Assembly (NCBI GenBank): GCA_016295505.1
Contig: JAEDLC010000020.1
Coordinates: forward strand, 1 to 24,479
Length of the DNA stretch: 24,479 nucleotides
Source: Dorea sp.
GTDB taxonomy: Bacteria; Bacillota_A; Clostridia; Lachnospirales; Lachnospiraceae
Reading direction: 5' to 3'
Made by a program: the position numbers and the translations under genes
Shown: piece after piece, positions 15,566 to 23,893 of the stretch
Layout of the letters: each line of letters opens with the position of its first letter
Position numbering within the stretch: the first letter of the stretch is position 1
The notes under the pieces: generated by a model
The model's input: the letters and a program-made list of their open reading frames with translations, nothing else
Told to the model about the DNA's origin: nothing
Database searches by the model: none

Positions 15566-15612
15566 CACTTCTATTATATATTATGCCCCTTTTCTTAATC
15601 GTTACTCTGGAT

Positions 15613-16533
15613 TTAAAAAGGTGTTCCCATCAAATCATAAGGCGTTACCTGATAGACATAATAATTCAGCCAGTTTGTATACAGATTATTCGCTGTAGCT
15701 CTCCAGGTAAGCAGTGGTTTATTGTCCGGATTATCATCCGGATAGTAATTTTTCGGAATCTCTATCGGAAGTCCCTTTCCCAGATCCCGTTTGTACTCAC
15801 CATCCAGAGTCACTCTGTCATACTCCGGATGTCCCATCACAAAGATCTGACGTCCATCTTCTGCCATTGCAAGGAAAAGTCCTGCTTCCTCTGATTCTGC
15901 AAGTACCGTCAGTCTCTGATCCGCACGAATCTGATCCATAGGCACTTCTGTATGACGTGAATGTGGTGCCAGGAAAACATCGTCAAATCCTCTCACGAGT
16001 GGAATCTTACGATTCAATACCCTGTGCCAGAACACCCCGAATACTTTTTTATCCATCTGCACCTTATTAATTCCATAATGATAATAGATTCCGGCCTGCG
16101 CTCCCCAGCACAGATGAAGTGTTGACGTAACATTCGTCTTCGTCCACTCCATAATCTCTGTAAGTTCATCCCAGTAATCCACTTCTTCAAACGGAATCTG
16201 TTCCACCGGGGCACCTGTAATAATAAATCCATCAAATTTCTGATTCCTGATTTCCTCAAATTTCTGATAAAACTTGTTCAGGTGACTGAGAGACGTGTTT
16301 TTCGCCTGATGACTTGATACCATAACAAAAGTCACATCCACCTGAAGCGGCGTGTTCGATAAAGATCGCAGAATCTGGAGCTCTGTATCCTCTTTCAGTG
16401 GCATCAGATTCAAAAGCCCGATCTTGATCGGACGGATGTCCTGATGCGTTGCTCTATGCTCATCCATTACAAATATGTTTTCACTTTCAAGTATTTCCTT
16501 TACCGGAAGATCATTCTGCACTCTGATCGGCAT
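15613..16533 (-). CDS. metA: Homoserine O-acyltransferase MetA, probably acetyl-CoA specific
   Basis: MetA acylates homoserine, the first committed step of methionine synthesis. The 306-residue protein starts MPIRVQNDLP, and the ATG at 16531-16533 follows AGGGG; a GTG two codons earlier overlaps the upstream stop and is less likely. Key residues fall at the E. coli positions: Lys47 in MPLKEDTE, nucleophile Cys142 in LHLCWGAQAG, and the catalytic His in VMGHPEYD. Position 111 (GAPVEQIPF) is Glu, the residue reported to give acetyl-CoA preference in Bacillus cereus MetA, where succinylating enzymes have Gly. It lies 5 bases after the AI-2E family gene and shares its promoter. Confidence 0.95.
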   Translation of the reverse strand: MPIRVQNDLPVKEILESENIFVMDEHRATHQDIRPIKIGLLNLMPLKEDTELQILRSLSNTPLQVDVTFVMVSSHQAKNTSLSHLNKFYQKFEEIRNQKFDGFIITGAPVEQIPFEEVDYWDELTEIMEWTKTNVTSTLHLCWGAQAGIYYHYGINKVQMDKKVFGVFWHRVLNRKIPLVRGFDDVFLAPHSRHTEVPMDQIRADQRLTVLAESEEAGLFLAMAEDGRQIFVMGHPEYDRVTLDGEYKRDLGKGLPIEIPKNYYPDDNPDNKPLLTWRATANNLYTNWLNYYVYQVTPYDLMGTPF

Positions 16534-16538
16534 AATCA

Positions 16539-17930
16539 CTATTCCCCTTCTTCTTCATTATTTTCATTCTTTTCATCCCGTTCATCTTCATCCGTTCCCG
16601 GCTGCGGGTGAACATAATCATCGCAGCTGACCTGTGACTTCAAATGAACATACTTTCCATTGTTATCTACATAACTCATCGTATCATAATATCCCGAATC
16701 TGCCGGAAGCTTCTTCTTTTCCAGCCGGTTATCCAGAATCAGTTTTACAATGTAATACAACACCGCAAATGTCGGTACCCCCATCAACATACCTAAGAAT
16801 CCGAACAGACCTCCTCCCAGGAGAATGGCCACAATTACCCAGAATGCAGACAGACCGGTAGAGTTACCAAGGATCTTTGGTCCCAGAATATTTCCGTCAA
16901 ACTGCTGCAGGATCAGAACAAAGATAATAAAATATAATCCCTTGATCGGATCAGACAACATGATCAGAATTGCACTCGGTACTGCACCGATATAAGGTCC
17001 AAAAAACGGAATCACATTCGTCACACCTACAATCACGCTGACCAGAAGTGTATAAGGCATATTCATAATAGAAAGACCAAAGAAGCATAATACTCCGATA
17101 ATTGCTGAATCAATCATCTTGCCGATAATAAACCCTCCAAATATCTCATTGGTCTTCGTAGCAAGATGAAGTACGATATTGGCATGTTCAGAAGTAAGAA
17201 GTGCATAGACACCCTTCTTCGCCTGGCAGGCAAACTTCTCCTTTCCGTACAGCACATAAATGGATACGATCACCCCGATCAGTGCATTCACCAGTTCACT
17301 CAGCAGATTGATCACCCCAAATGTCAGTTGTGACATCACTTCATTTACCATATCCATAAGGTCTGTTCTGAGCCAGTTCTGAAAGGTCGCTGTTCCCTCC
17401 TTAAATGCTGCCTTCATAACAGTTGTCATCGCTGAATCATCCAGGGTCACATTGCTGAATCGATTTACAAGTTCATTCAGCTGTCCCGGAAGCGTGATGA
17501 TCAGATTCCGGATACTGGAATACAATTCCGGAATCATCAGATTACACAAAGCTACAATCAACACGACCAGCAGCACCAGCGCGGTAAAGATACCGGCACC
17601 TCTGGAAAGTGATCTCGCCCGTTCTTTATTACTCATCCTTTTTTCCAGAACCGGCACCAGCACATTGTCCACCGTCTTTACAATCGGATTCAGAAGATAG
17701 GCAATGATACATCCATAGATAATTGGCTTGAGTACATCCATGATCATGGTTACAACCCTAGATATTGCCTCAATCCTCAGCATTGCAAAATAGAACAGAA
17801 TACAGACAAGAACCACCAGAAAATATGTCATTCCTCTGTTAAACTGCTGTCGCAGCTTTGACGGTCCTTTACGTCCGATCTTGGGACTGTTCGAATAATA
17901 TGTATTTTCATCGGATTTATCCTTGCTCAT
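16539..17930 (-). CDS. AI-2E (PerM) family membrane protein
   Basis: The 463-residue protein has about eight transmembrane helices, the family's central soluble segment, and the conserved GVTNVIPFFGPYIGAVP block. A long acidic, charged tail (DEDERDEKNENNEEEGE) ends it. The family includes AI-2 exporters and Na+/H+ antiporters, so the substrate is unknown. I chose the ATG at 17930, 9 bases after GGAAG, rather than the ATG seven codons upstream. A near-perfect promoter (17968-17996) precedes it, and metA follows after 5 bases, so the two are cotranscribed. A functional link to methionine is possible but not shown. Confidence 0.9.
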   Translation of the reverse strand: MSKDKSDENTYYSNSPKIGRKGPSKLRQQFNRGMTYFLVVLVCILFYFAMLRIEAISRVVTMIMDVLKPIIYGCIIAYLLNPIVKTVDNVLVPVLEKRMSNKERARSLSRGAGIFTALVLLVVLIVALCNLMIPELYSSIRNLIITLPGQLNELVNRFSNVTLDDSAMTTVMKAAFKEGTATFQNWLRTDLMDMVNEVMSQLTFGVINLLSELVNALIGVIVSIYVLYGKEKFACQAKKGVYALLTSEHANIVLHLATKTNEIFGGFIIGKMIDSAIIGVLCFFGLSIMNMPYTLLVSVIVGVTNVIPFFGPYIGAVPSAILIMLSDPIKGLYFIIFVLILQQFDGNILGPKILGNSTGLSAFWVIVAILLGGGLFGFLGMLMGVPTFAVLYYIVKLILDNRLEKKKLPADSGYYDTMSYVDNNGKYVHLKSQVSCDDYVHPQPGTDEDERDEKNENNEEEGE

Positions 17931-17967
17931 ATCTATCATCTTCCTTTTCATTCAAACAATTAAAATA

Positions 17968-17996
17968 ATTATACTCTTCTTCTAAATTTGCGTCAA
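17968..17996 (-). promoter_or_regulatory. Promoter of the AI-2E family gene and metA
   Basis: TTGACG (17991-17996), a 17-base spacer, then a perfect TATAAT (17968-17973). The -35 begins three bases from the terminator of the previous gene. No T-box, SAM or other riboswitch was seen in the short leader. Confidence 0.8.
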
Positions 17997-17999
17997 TAT

Positions 18000-18027
18000 A
18001 AAAGAGAAGTCCTGCGACTTCTCTTTT
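18000..18027. terminator. Terminator after the DUF1540 gene
   Basis: A perfect 12-bp stem pairs AAAAGAGAAGTC (18000-18011) with GACTTCTCTTTT (18016-18027) around a 4-base loop, 16 bases past the DUF1540 gene stop. It has a U run on the minus strand. Confidence 0.92.
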
Positions 18028-18043
18028 CCTTATCTTTCTTTTT

Positions 18044-18367
18044 CTAACATCCACACTTGAATGTGGCACATTCTGTCTGTTCGCACTGACATGCATTACT
18101 TCCTTCTACACTGATCTTTCCCGCATGACATTTACATTCCTTATTATACATGCATTCTGTCGCTTTACAGTCAATATTGCTCCTGGAAGATGCTTCATTT
18201 CCTGTCACATCTGTGTATGAAGACCCGTTTTTCCGTTCTTCAAAGCTGTCACAACAAGTCTCTTCGGACCGTTTTGCAGAACTTCCTCCAACTACAATAC
18301 TGTCCAGATTACAATAGAAATTCTGATTATGTGTACATGTCTGTACGGTACATTTTAATTCTGGCAT
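18044..18367 (-). CDS. Cys-rich protein with two DUF1540 domains
   Basis: The 107-residue protein contains two copies of the small DUF1540 domain. The first is at about residues 4-40 (LKCTVQTCTHNQNFYCNLDS, then ETCCDSF) and the second at about 66-107 (IDCKATECMYNKECKCHAGK, then CQCEQTECATFKCGC), joined by a Ser/Thr/Asn-rich linker. The clustered cysteines suggest metal binding; the function is unknown. The ATG at 18367 follows AGGAGG at good spacing, and an earlier ATG lacks a site. An extended -10 (TGGCATAAT, 18411-18419) lies about 45 bases upstream, so it is probably transcribed separately from thrS. A terminator follows. Confidence 0.9.
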   Translation of the reverse strand: MPELKCTVQTCTHNQNFYCNLDSIVVGGSSAKRSEETCCDSFEERKNGSSYTDVTGNEASSRSNIDCKATECMYNKECKCHAGKISVEGSNACQCEQTECATFKCGC

Positions 18368-18449
18368 AATATTACCTCCTGTTTTCATATCTCAGAAGTT
18401 ATTATGCCAGATTTTTTATCTTTTATTCGAACCGCTCCAAAATCCGTAA

Positions 18450-20375
18450 TTAATCTTCTTTTACAGTTTCACGCTGTGTCTTGGAAGCAATTTCCTCTTT
18501 GATATCAGCAATAAATGCATCCAGGGATTTCTGTCCTTCATCTCCTGCAAAACGACTTCTTACAGAAACCAGATCCTGCTCCTCTTCCTTTGCTCCGACT
18601 ACCAGCATATACGGAATCTTGTTCATCTGTGCCTCACGGATCTTATAGCCGATCTTTTCTGCTCTTTCATCAATCTCGGCACGGATTCCTGCCTGATCAA
18701 GTGCTGCCAGAACCTTCTTTCCATACTCCATATACTTGTCAGAGATCGGAAGTACCTTTACCTGTACCGGCGCAAGCCAGGTTGGGAACGCACCCGCAAA
18801 GTGCTCAATCAGGATACCGATAAAACGTTCAATGGAACCAAACGCAACTCTGTGGATCATGATCGGACGATGCTTTTCTCCGTCCGCTCCTGTATATTCA
18901 AGATCAAAACGCTGTGGCATCTGCATATCCAGCTGAATCGTTCCACACTGCCATGTTCTTCCGATGGAATCTTCCAGATGGAAATCGATCTTTGGTCCGT
19001 AGAATGCTCCGTCTCCTTCATTTACCACATATTCAAGTCCCATGTCATCCAGAGCACCTTTCAGACCTTCTGTAGCCATCTCCCAGTCTTCATCACTTCC
19101 CATACTGTCTTCCGGACGAGTAGAAAGTTCAACGTGATATTTAAATCCGAAAAGGCTGTACACTTCATCGATCAGTTTTGTAACACCCCTGATCTCATCA
19201 CGTATCTGCTCAGGCATCATAAAGATGTGTGCATCATCCTGATTAAAGCAGCGTACACGGAATAATCCATGCAGGGCACCGGATTTTTCATGTCTGTGTA
19301 CCAGACCGATCTCTCCCATACGAAGCGGAAGATCCTTATAAGAGCGCGGCTCAGACTTGTACACCAGCATACCGCCCGGACAGTTCATCGGTTTTACAGC
19401 AAAATCCACGTCATCAATCACTGTTGTATACATATTATCTTTGTAATGATCCCAGTGTCCGGAGTTTTCCCAGAGATGTCTGCTTAAGATGATCGGTGTG
19501 GAGATCTCCACATAACCATTCTTCTTATGCAGATCTCTCCAGTAATCCAGCAGGGTATTCTTAAGCACCATTCCCTTCGGAAGGAAGAACGGGAATCCTG
19601 GACCTTCGTCACACATCATGAACAGTCCAAGCTCTTTTCCCAGTTTTCTGTGATCACGCTTCTTTGCCTCTTCGATCATATGCAGATATTCTTCCAGCTC
19701 TGCTTTCTTCGGGAATGAAATACCATAGATTCTGGTCAGCATTTTATTTTTCTCACTGCCTCTCCAGTAAGCACCGGCAAGACTTGTGAGCTTAAATGCT
19801 TTTACTGTCTTGGTAGACATCAGGTGCGGACCTGCACACAGATCTACAAATTCTCCCTGCTGATAAAAACTGATTTCTTCTCCTTCCGGAAGATCTTCTA
19901 CCAGCTCTACTTTATATGGTTCATCTTTTTCTTTAAAATATGCAATTGCCTCTTCTCTCGTTTTTGTAAATTTCTCGATCGGAAGAGCCTCTTTTACGAT
20001 CTTCTTCATCTCTGCTTCAATCTTTTCCAGATCTTCTGCGGCAAATGGAGTCTCTCTGTCAAGGTCATAATAGAATCCATTGTCAATAGATGGTCCGATT
20101 GCAAGCTTTGTTTCCGGATAGAGGCGTTTGATCGCCTGTGCCATGATATGAGATGTTGTGTGCCAGAATGCACCTTTACCATCTTCTGAATCAAATGTCA
20201 GAAGTTCCAGTTCACAATCCTCGCTGATCTCTGTTCTGAGATCTGTAATCTCACCGTTTACCTTTGCAGCAGTTGCTGCTCTTGCAAGACCTTCACTGAT
20301 ATCTTTTGCGATATCCAGTACAGACATGCTTCCTTCATATTCTTTGAAAGATCCGTCTTTTAATGTAATTTTCAT
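18450..20375 (-). CDS. thrS: Threonyl-tRNA synthetase
   Basis: The 641-residue enzyme charges tRNA-Thr. In order it has a TGS domain (1-60), the N2 editing domain with HTTSH (72-76), the class II catalytic core with the zinc ligands Cys (MNCPGGM), His (DDAHIF) and His (MIHRVAFGS), motif 2 RHEKSGALHGLFRVR, and a C-terminal anticodon-binding domain (from about 540). All key residues are present and the length is normal. GAGAGG precedes the ATG. Expression is controlled by a Thr T-box leader (20458-20706). Confidence 0.98.
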   Translation of the reverse strand: MKITLKDGSFKEYEGSMSVLDIAKDISEGLARAATAAKVNGEITDLRTEISEDCELELLTFDSEDGKGAFWHTTSHIMAQAIKRLYPETKLAIGPSIDNGFYYDLDRETPFAAEDLEKIEAEMKKIVKEALPIEKFTKTREEAIAYFKEKDEPYKVELVEDLPEGEEISFYQQGEFVDLCAGPHLMSTKTVKAFKLTSLAGAYWRGSEKNKMLTRIYGISFPKKAELEEYLHMIEEAKKRDHRKLGKELGLFMMCDEGPGFPFFLPKGMVLKNTLLDYWRDLHKKNGYVEISTPIILSRHLWENSGHWDHYKDNMYTTVIDDVDFAVKPMNCPGGMLVYKSEPRSYKDLPLRMGEIGLVHRHEKSGALHGLFRVRCFNQDDAHIFMMPEQIRDEIRGVTKLIDEVYSLFGFKYHVELSTRPEDSMGSDEDWEMATEGLKGALDDMGLEYVVNEGDGAFYGPKIDFHLEDSIGRTWQCGTIQLDMQMPQRFDLEYTGADGEKHRPIMIHRVAFGSIERFIGILIEHFAGAFPTWLAPVQVKVLPISDKYMEYGKKVLAALDQAGIRAEIDERAEKIGYKIREAQMNKIPYMLVVGAKEEEQDLVSVRSRFAGDEGQKSLDAFIADIKEEIASKTQRETVKED

Positions 20376-20457
20376 GATTGGTTTCCTCTCTTTTCTATAA
20401 ATATTCTTTTACTTCTTCACAGGCATGAAAGGACTCTTTGAAAAGCTCCGATGATAT

Positions 20458-20706
20458 AAAAAAGTCCCTTACAGCCTGTTGCTGTAAGGGACGAGTTCAC
20501 TTTTTCTCGCGGTTCCACCCTGCTTGAACTGACATATGTACATGTCAGAACCACTTCATTCTGATGGTAACGGAATCACCGGACTGTTTTGCAGCCACTC
20601 AGAGGTAGTCTTCAGAAGGTTCCAAAACAAAAGGCTTGCAGCCGGTGGCCTTTCTCTCTGTCGTTTCTTTCCCAACCTACTCGTCTCGTCATCGTGTTTT
20701 CATATG
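20458..20706 (-). promoter_or_regulatory. Threonine T-box riboswitch of thrS
   Basis: The minus transcript carries the T-box GGGUGGAACCGCG (20508-20520), GACGAGUAG at the start of stem I, and UGAAGACUACCUCUGAG with the specifier ACU (Thr, 20607-20609) followed by A. The terminator is a perfect 12-bp stem pairing 20464-20475 with 20481-20492, followed by six U (20458-20463). A further hairpin ACAUGUACAUAUGU lies near 20532-20545. Uncharged tRNA-Thr should promote read-through into thrS, which starts about 80 bases downstream (20376-20457 holds only the ribosome binding site). Confidence 0.93.
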
Positions 20707-20711
20707 TTATC

Positions 20712-20739
20712 ATTATAACACCGTCAAATTCTTTGTCAA
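20712..20739 (-). promoter_or_regulatory. thrS promoter embedded in the end of the ydcF-like gene
   Basis: Perfect TTGACA (20734-20739), a 16-base spacer, then a perfect TATAAT (20712-20717) with an upstream TGT. The -10 overlaps the TAA stop of the upstream gene (20713-20715), so the promoter also encodes its last residues. Confidence 0.85.
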
Positions 20740-21462
20740 CAATTTTATCATCCACATCTTCCACACTGCCAGACATTCCCTTACCATGTAATTCATGAAC
20801 AGTACCGGATGACAGTCTGCCTTAACCGGACAAGGATCTGTATATCCGAGCTGCCTGGCATAACTGCATGCACGGTACAAATGAAAATTATTCGAAACAA
20901 TGCCCACAGGCTCTGTTCTGTCCCCGATCAGCTCCATCGAGTACAGCAGATTCTCTCTTGTCGTTCTGGAACGTTCTTCCAGAATAATACGATGTTTCTC
21001 AATTCCATGACAGAGCAGATATTCTTCCATCGCATCTGCTTCCGTCCGTTCTTCCTTCTCTCCCTGCCCTCCGGATACAACGACTCTTGTCTTCGGATGG
21101 CGCGAAAGATATGACAGAGCACAATCCAGTCTGCGCTGCAAAGAATCTGTAATCCTGCGGCCGTTCACCTGCGCACCAAGAATAATCAGATAATGGCACT
21201 CCTTCTGACGGTTGCAGAACATCCCTCTGACAATGATTCCTTCAGTAAGCAGAAATATCCCTGCCAGGAAAGCGATTCCCACCTTAACGACATACGAAAA
21301 CCCACCAACATCCACCGCTTTTGTAGCGGCAAGACAGATAATTCCTGCAATCAGCCAGAATCTTGAAAAAGTAGAATCCCATTTTTTAAGAACCGCACAG
21401 ATAACCACATAATAGGTTATGCTGATGATTCCCAAAAAGATCAGAGCTATCTTCCACAGCAT
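20713..21462 (-). CDS. YdcF/ElyC family (DUF218) membrane protein
   Basis: The 249-residue protein has three predicted transmembrane helices in the first 85 residues, then a DUF218 domain: YLIILGAQVNGRRITDSLQR, VVVSGGQGEKEERTEADAM, ERSRTTRENLLYSM and VSNNFHLYRACSYARQLG. Relatives (SanA, ElyC, YdcF) are linked to envelope integrity, but the biochemical role is unknown. The start overlaps the SEC-C gene by 16 bases, with no clear ribosome binding site, so translation is probably coupled. Its 3' end carries the thrS promoter. Confidence 0.88.
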   Translation of the reverse strand: MLWKIALIFLGIISITYYVVICAVLKKWDSTFSRFWLIAGIICLAATKAVDVGGFSYVVKVGIAFLAGIFLLTEGIIVRGMFCNRQKECHYLIILGAQVNGRRITDSLQRRLDCALSYLSRHPKTRVVVSGGQGEKEERTEADAMEEYLLCHGIEKHRIILEERSRTTRENLLYSMELIGDRTEPVGIVSNNFHLYRACSYARQLGYTDPCPVKADCHPVLFMNYMVRECLAVWKMWMIKLLTKNLTVL

Positions 21463-21953
21463 TTCTTATACTTTTTACCGGATCCACACGGGCACGGATC
21501 ATTACGTCCGACCTTTTTCCCTTTACGGATCGTTCCTGACTCTTTCTGTTCTTTATATAACTTTTTCAGTTCTTCTTCTGAATAAATCTCTTGCCACTGC
21601 GGAAGTTCATACAGCCAGTCTGCTTTTGCTGCCACCATATTCTTATACAGTTTTTCTTTATCAAATGCAAGACTTACTACCGTATCTTCATCCATTGTCT
21701 CAATCGGATTCGCTTCTTTCAGGCTGTCGTTGATTCCATCCAGGAATCCAACCATAGTAAGAACTTCCTGTCCATACTTTTCAGCCAGTTCCTTTACGGT
21801 TCCTTTTACTTCCTCATCCGGACTGGCAAGCAGCTGTTCATAGATCTCTTTTTCAATCTGAAAATATGTGGACCAGAATCTCTGAAGCTGTCCTCTGTCC
21901 GCTTTCTCATCATATGCAATGTCATGCCACTGCTCCAATAATGTACGACTCAT
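21447..21953 (-). CDS. SEC-C metal-binding motif protein
   Basis: The 168-residue, mostly acidic helical protein ends in a SEC-C motif, DPCPCGSGKKYKKCCG, the zinc-binding tail first described in SecA. The body (FWSTYFQIEKEIYEQLLASP and following) is not recognised as a known enzyme. I chose the ATG at 21953, 9 bases after AAAGGAG; the open frame continues upstream to 22187 but without a ribosome binding site and across the promoter. It is first in a two-gene unit with the ydcF-like gene. Its function is unknown; a chaperone-like or translation-related role is only a guess. Confidence 0.88.
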   Translation of the reverse strand: MSRTLLEQWHDIAYDEKADRGQLQRFWSTYFQIEKEIYEQLLASPDEEVKGTVKELAEKYGQEVLTMVGFLDGINDSLKEANPIETMDEDTVVSLAFDKEKLYKNMVAAKADWLYELPQWQEIYSEEELKKLYKEQKESGTIRKGKKVGRNDPCPCGSGKKYKKCCGR

Positions 21954-21985
21954 ATTCTTATACTCCTTTGTATGCTTATATTCAT

Positions 21986-22040
21986 TTGCAATTTTTGATT
22001 GCTCCCTATATAATATACTAAAGTCTTGATTAGATGTAAA
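21986..22040. promoter_or_regulatory. Overlapping divergent promoters
   Basis: Plus: TTGCAA (21986-21991), 17 bases, perfect TATAAT (22009-22014), serving the small membrane protein. Minus: TTTACA (22035-22040), 17 bases, TATATT (22012-22017), serving the SEC-C gene. The two -10 boxes share three bases, so polymerase cannot occupy both at once. Confidence 0.75.
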
Positions 22041-22051
22041 GGATGATTCGT

Positions 22052-22276
22052 ATGAAAAATGTAAAACGTATTCTGGCACTGATTGCCGCATTTCTACTGT
22101 TTGGCATGTATGCATGCACACTGATTTTTGCTCTGATCGGCAGTCCGAATGCTCTGAATCTTCTCTGGGCATCCATTGCCTCCACAATTATTCTTCCGGT
22201 TCTTTTATATGGTTATATGCTGGTCTACCGCCAGACCCATCAGAATCAGGACCAGGATGAAGATGACGCAAAATAG
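22052..22276 (+). CDS. Small two-helix membrane protein
   Basis: The 74-residue protein has two hydrophobic helices (about residues 7-30, ILALIAAFLLFGMYACTLIF, and about 37-58, LWASIASTIILPVLLYGYML), then the basic VYRQTHQ and an acidic tail. The layout suggests a membrane protein with the charged tail in the cytosol; the function is unknown. I chose the ATG at 22052, 8 bases after AAAGGA, over the ATG at 22043, which lies on the site itself. A strong promoter is at 21986-22014. Its 3' end overlaps the convergent small gene by 31 bases. Confidence 0.75.
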   Translation: MKNVKRILALIAAFLLFGMYACTLIFALIGSPNALNLLWASIASTIILPVLLYGYMLVYRQTHQNQDQDEDDAK

Positions 22277-22410
22277 TACTCCAGAGGGGTCAGTTCTGAC
22301 CCTTCCAGCATGCATCTCGTTTCTTTTTCCCTTATTTTCTTTCTTTTCGCCAGATATTCTTCCATCGATATCACTTCGTTCTTTTCGGTCTTCCATTCTC
22401 CTGTATGCAT
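22246..22410 (-). CDS. Small hypothetical protein, 54 residues
   Basis: The reading frame starts MHTGEWKTEKNEVISMEEYL, has a very basic middle (AKRKKIREKETR) and ends ASSSSWS. The ATG (22408-22410) lies 7 bases after CGGAGG, the best evidence that it is real. A perfect TATAAT-like -10 lies near 22494-22499, but its -35 is weak. I do not recognise the family; the short charged sequence suggests a soluble, perhaps nucleic-acid- or protein-binding peptide. It converges on the small membrane protein gene and overlaps its last 31 bases. Bases 22411-22549 hold nothing else recognised. Confidence 0.6.
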   Translation of the reverse strand: MHTGEWKTEKNEVISMEEYLAKRKKIREKETRCMLEGSELTPLEYYFASSSSWS

Positions 22411-22547
22411 AATAATACCTCCGTTTCTATTATTTATGATCCCCCTTTGTCTTCCCGACTTTATTATTATATTTTTCATAATTGTATTATATGCATACTT
22501 TGTGTCGATATTATGTCTCTGCCCTGAAGATTTTCTAAATTGTTTCT

Positions 22548-22592
22548 TATAAAAATAAGAAGAGATTGCCACAAATATTTTGCAGCAATCTC
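22548..22592 (-). terminator. purA terminator
   Basis: GAGATTGC (22585-22592, read on the minus strand) pairs with GCAATCTC (22562-22569) around a 15-base region that can pair partly, followed by UUCUUAUUUUUAU. It lies 15 bases after the purA stop codon. Confidence 0.88.
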
Positions 22593-22606
22593 CTGTTATC
22601 ACTTTT

Positions 22607-23893
22607 TTATTTTTCTACATTTCTATAGATGATATCCGTTCTGCCCGGTCCGTTAGAAACCATCGTAATCGGATATCCGATCTGCTCTTCCACAAACTCT
22701 ACATATTTTCTGCAGTTTTCCGGAAGATCTTCATAATTCTTAATTCCGCGGATGTCACATTTCCATCCCGGAAGAGTCTTAAGAACCGGTTTTGCTTTTT
22801 CCAGAAGATGCGTTGTCGGGAAGTCTGTGGTAACTTCTCCATCAATCTCATATCCCACACATACCGGAATCTCATCCAGATATCCAAGTACATCCAGTAC
22901 CGTAAATGCCACATCTGTTGTTCCCTGCATTCTGCAGCCATACTTGGATGCAACACAGTCAAACCATCCCATTCTTCTCGGACGTCCGGTCGTTGCTCCA
23001 TACTCTCCGCCGTCACCTCCGCGACGTCTCAGTTCATCCGCTTCCTCTCCGAAGATCTCGCTGACAAAAGCGCCTGCTCCAACTGCACTGGAATAAGCTT
23101 TACATACAGTTACAACTTTCTGGATCTCATATGGCGGAATTCCTGCACCGATCGCTCCGTATCCTGCAAGTGTAGAAGAAGATGTAACCATCGGATAGAT
23201 TCCGTGATCCGGATCCTTCAGAGAACCAAGCTGTCCTTCCAGAAGGATATTCTTTCCTTCTTTGATTGCATTATGCAGATAAAGAGAGGTGTCGCATACA
23301 TATGGCTCAACCATCTTCTTATATTCCTGCAGTTCCTGATATAATTCTTCCGGATCAATTGCCGGCTTATGATACAGATGCTCCAGCAGGACATTCTTCT
23401 GCTCGGCAACACGGACAACTTTTTCTTTTAACAGTTCATCATCAAAAAGCTCACTTACCTGAAAGCCGATCTTTGCATATTTATCTGAATAAAATGGAGC
23501 AATACCTGACTTTGTGGAGCCAAAGGACTTTCCGCCCAGTCTTTCTTCCTCATATGCATCAAAATTCTTATGATAAGACATTACCATCTGTGCGCGGTCA
23601 GATACCAGAATCTTCGGCATCGGAACACCCTGATCTATGATAGACTGAATCTCTTTAAACAGAACCGGAACATCCAGCGCAACACCATTTCCTATAATAC
23701 TCGTCGTATGATTATAGAATACACCTGACGGCAGTGTATGCAGTGCAAACTTTCCATAGTCATTTATAATCGTGTGTCCTGCATTGGCACCTCCCTGAAA
23801 TCTTACAATGATATCCGCCTCCTGAGCAAGCATGTCTGTGATCTTACCCTTTCCTTCATCGCCCCAGTTGGCGCCAACTACTGCTTTTACCAT
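22607..23893 (-). CDS. purA: Adenylosuccinate synthetase
   Basis: PurA joins IMP and aspartate, using GTP, to form adenylosuccinate on the path to AMP. The 428-residue protein shows the family signatures: WGDEGKGK near the N-terminus with the catalytic Asp, FQGGANAGHTI with the catalytic His, GSTKSGIAPFYSDK, LLEGQLGSLKDPDHGIYP, TGRPRRMGWFD, and the C-terminal SNGPGRTD GTP-binding segment. The ATG at 23893 follows GGAGG with 7 bases of spacing; an in-frame ATG 11 codons upstream lacks a site. The usual QGTLLDIDHGTYP block reads QLGSLKDPDHGIYP here, a variation seen in part of the family. It is monocistronic, with its own promoter and terminator. Confidence 0.97.
   Translation of the reverse strand: MVKAVVGANWGDEGKGKITDMLAQEADIIVRFQGGANAGHTIINDYGKFALHTLPSGVFYNHTTSIIGNGVALDVPVLFKEIQSIIDQGVPMPKILVSDRAQMVMSYHKNFDAYEEERLGGKSFGSTKSGIAPFYSDKYAKIGFQVSELFDDELLKEKVVRVAEQKNVLLEHLYHKPAIDPEELYQELQEYKKMVEPYVCDTSLYLHNAIKEGKNILLEGQLGSLKDPDHGIYPMVTSSSTLAGYGAIGAGIPPYEIQKVVTVCKAYSSAVGAGAFVSEIFGEEADELRRRGGDGGEYGATTGRPRRMGWFDCVASKYGCRMQGTTDVAFTVLDVLGYLDEIPVCVGYEIDGEVTTDFPTTHLLEKAKPVLKTLPGWKCDIRGIKNYEDLPENCRKYVEFVEEQIGYPITMVSNGPGRTDIIYRNVEK

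Noticed and set aside
22285..22304. Hairpin AGGGGTCA/TGACCCTT as a terminator of the small membrane protein gene
   Set aside because: No U run follows directly (the T-rich stretch starts more than ten bases later), and the hairpin lies inside the convergent small gene.
22580..23344. 254-codon plus-strand open frame over purA
   Set aside because: It is antisense to purA, whose motifs are complete; the predicted protein is Cys/Ser/Arg-rich without any recognisable domain.
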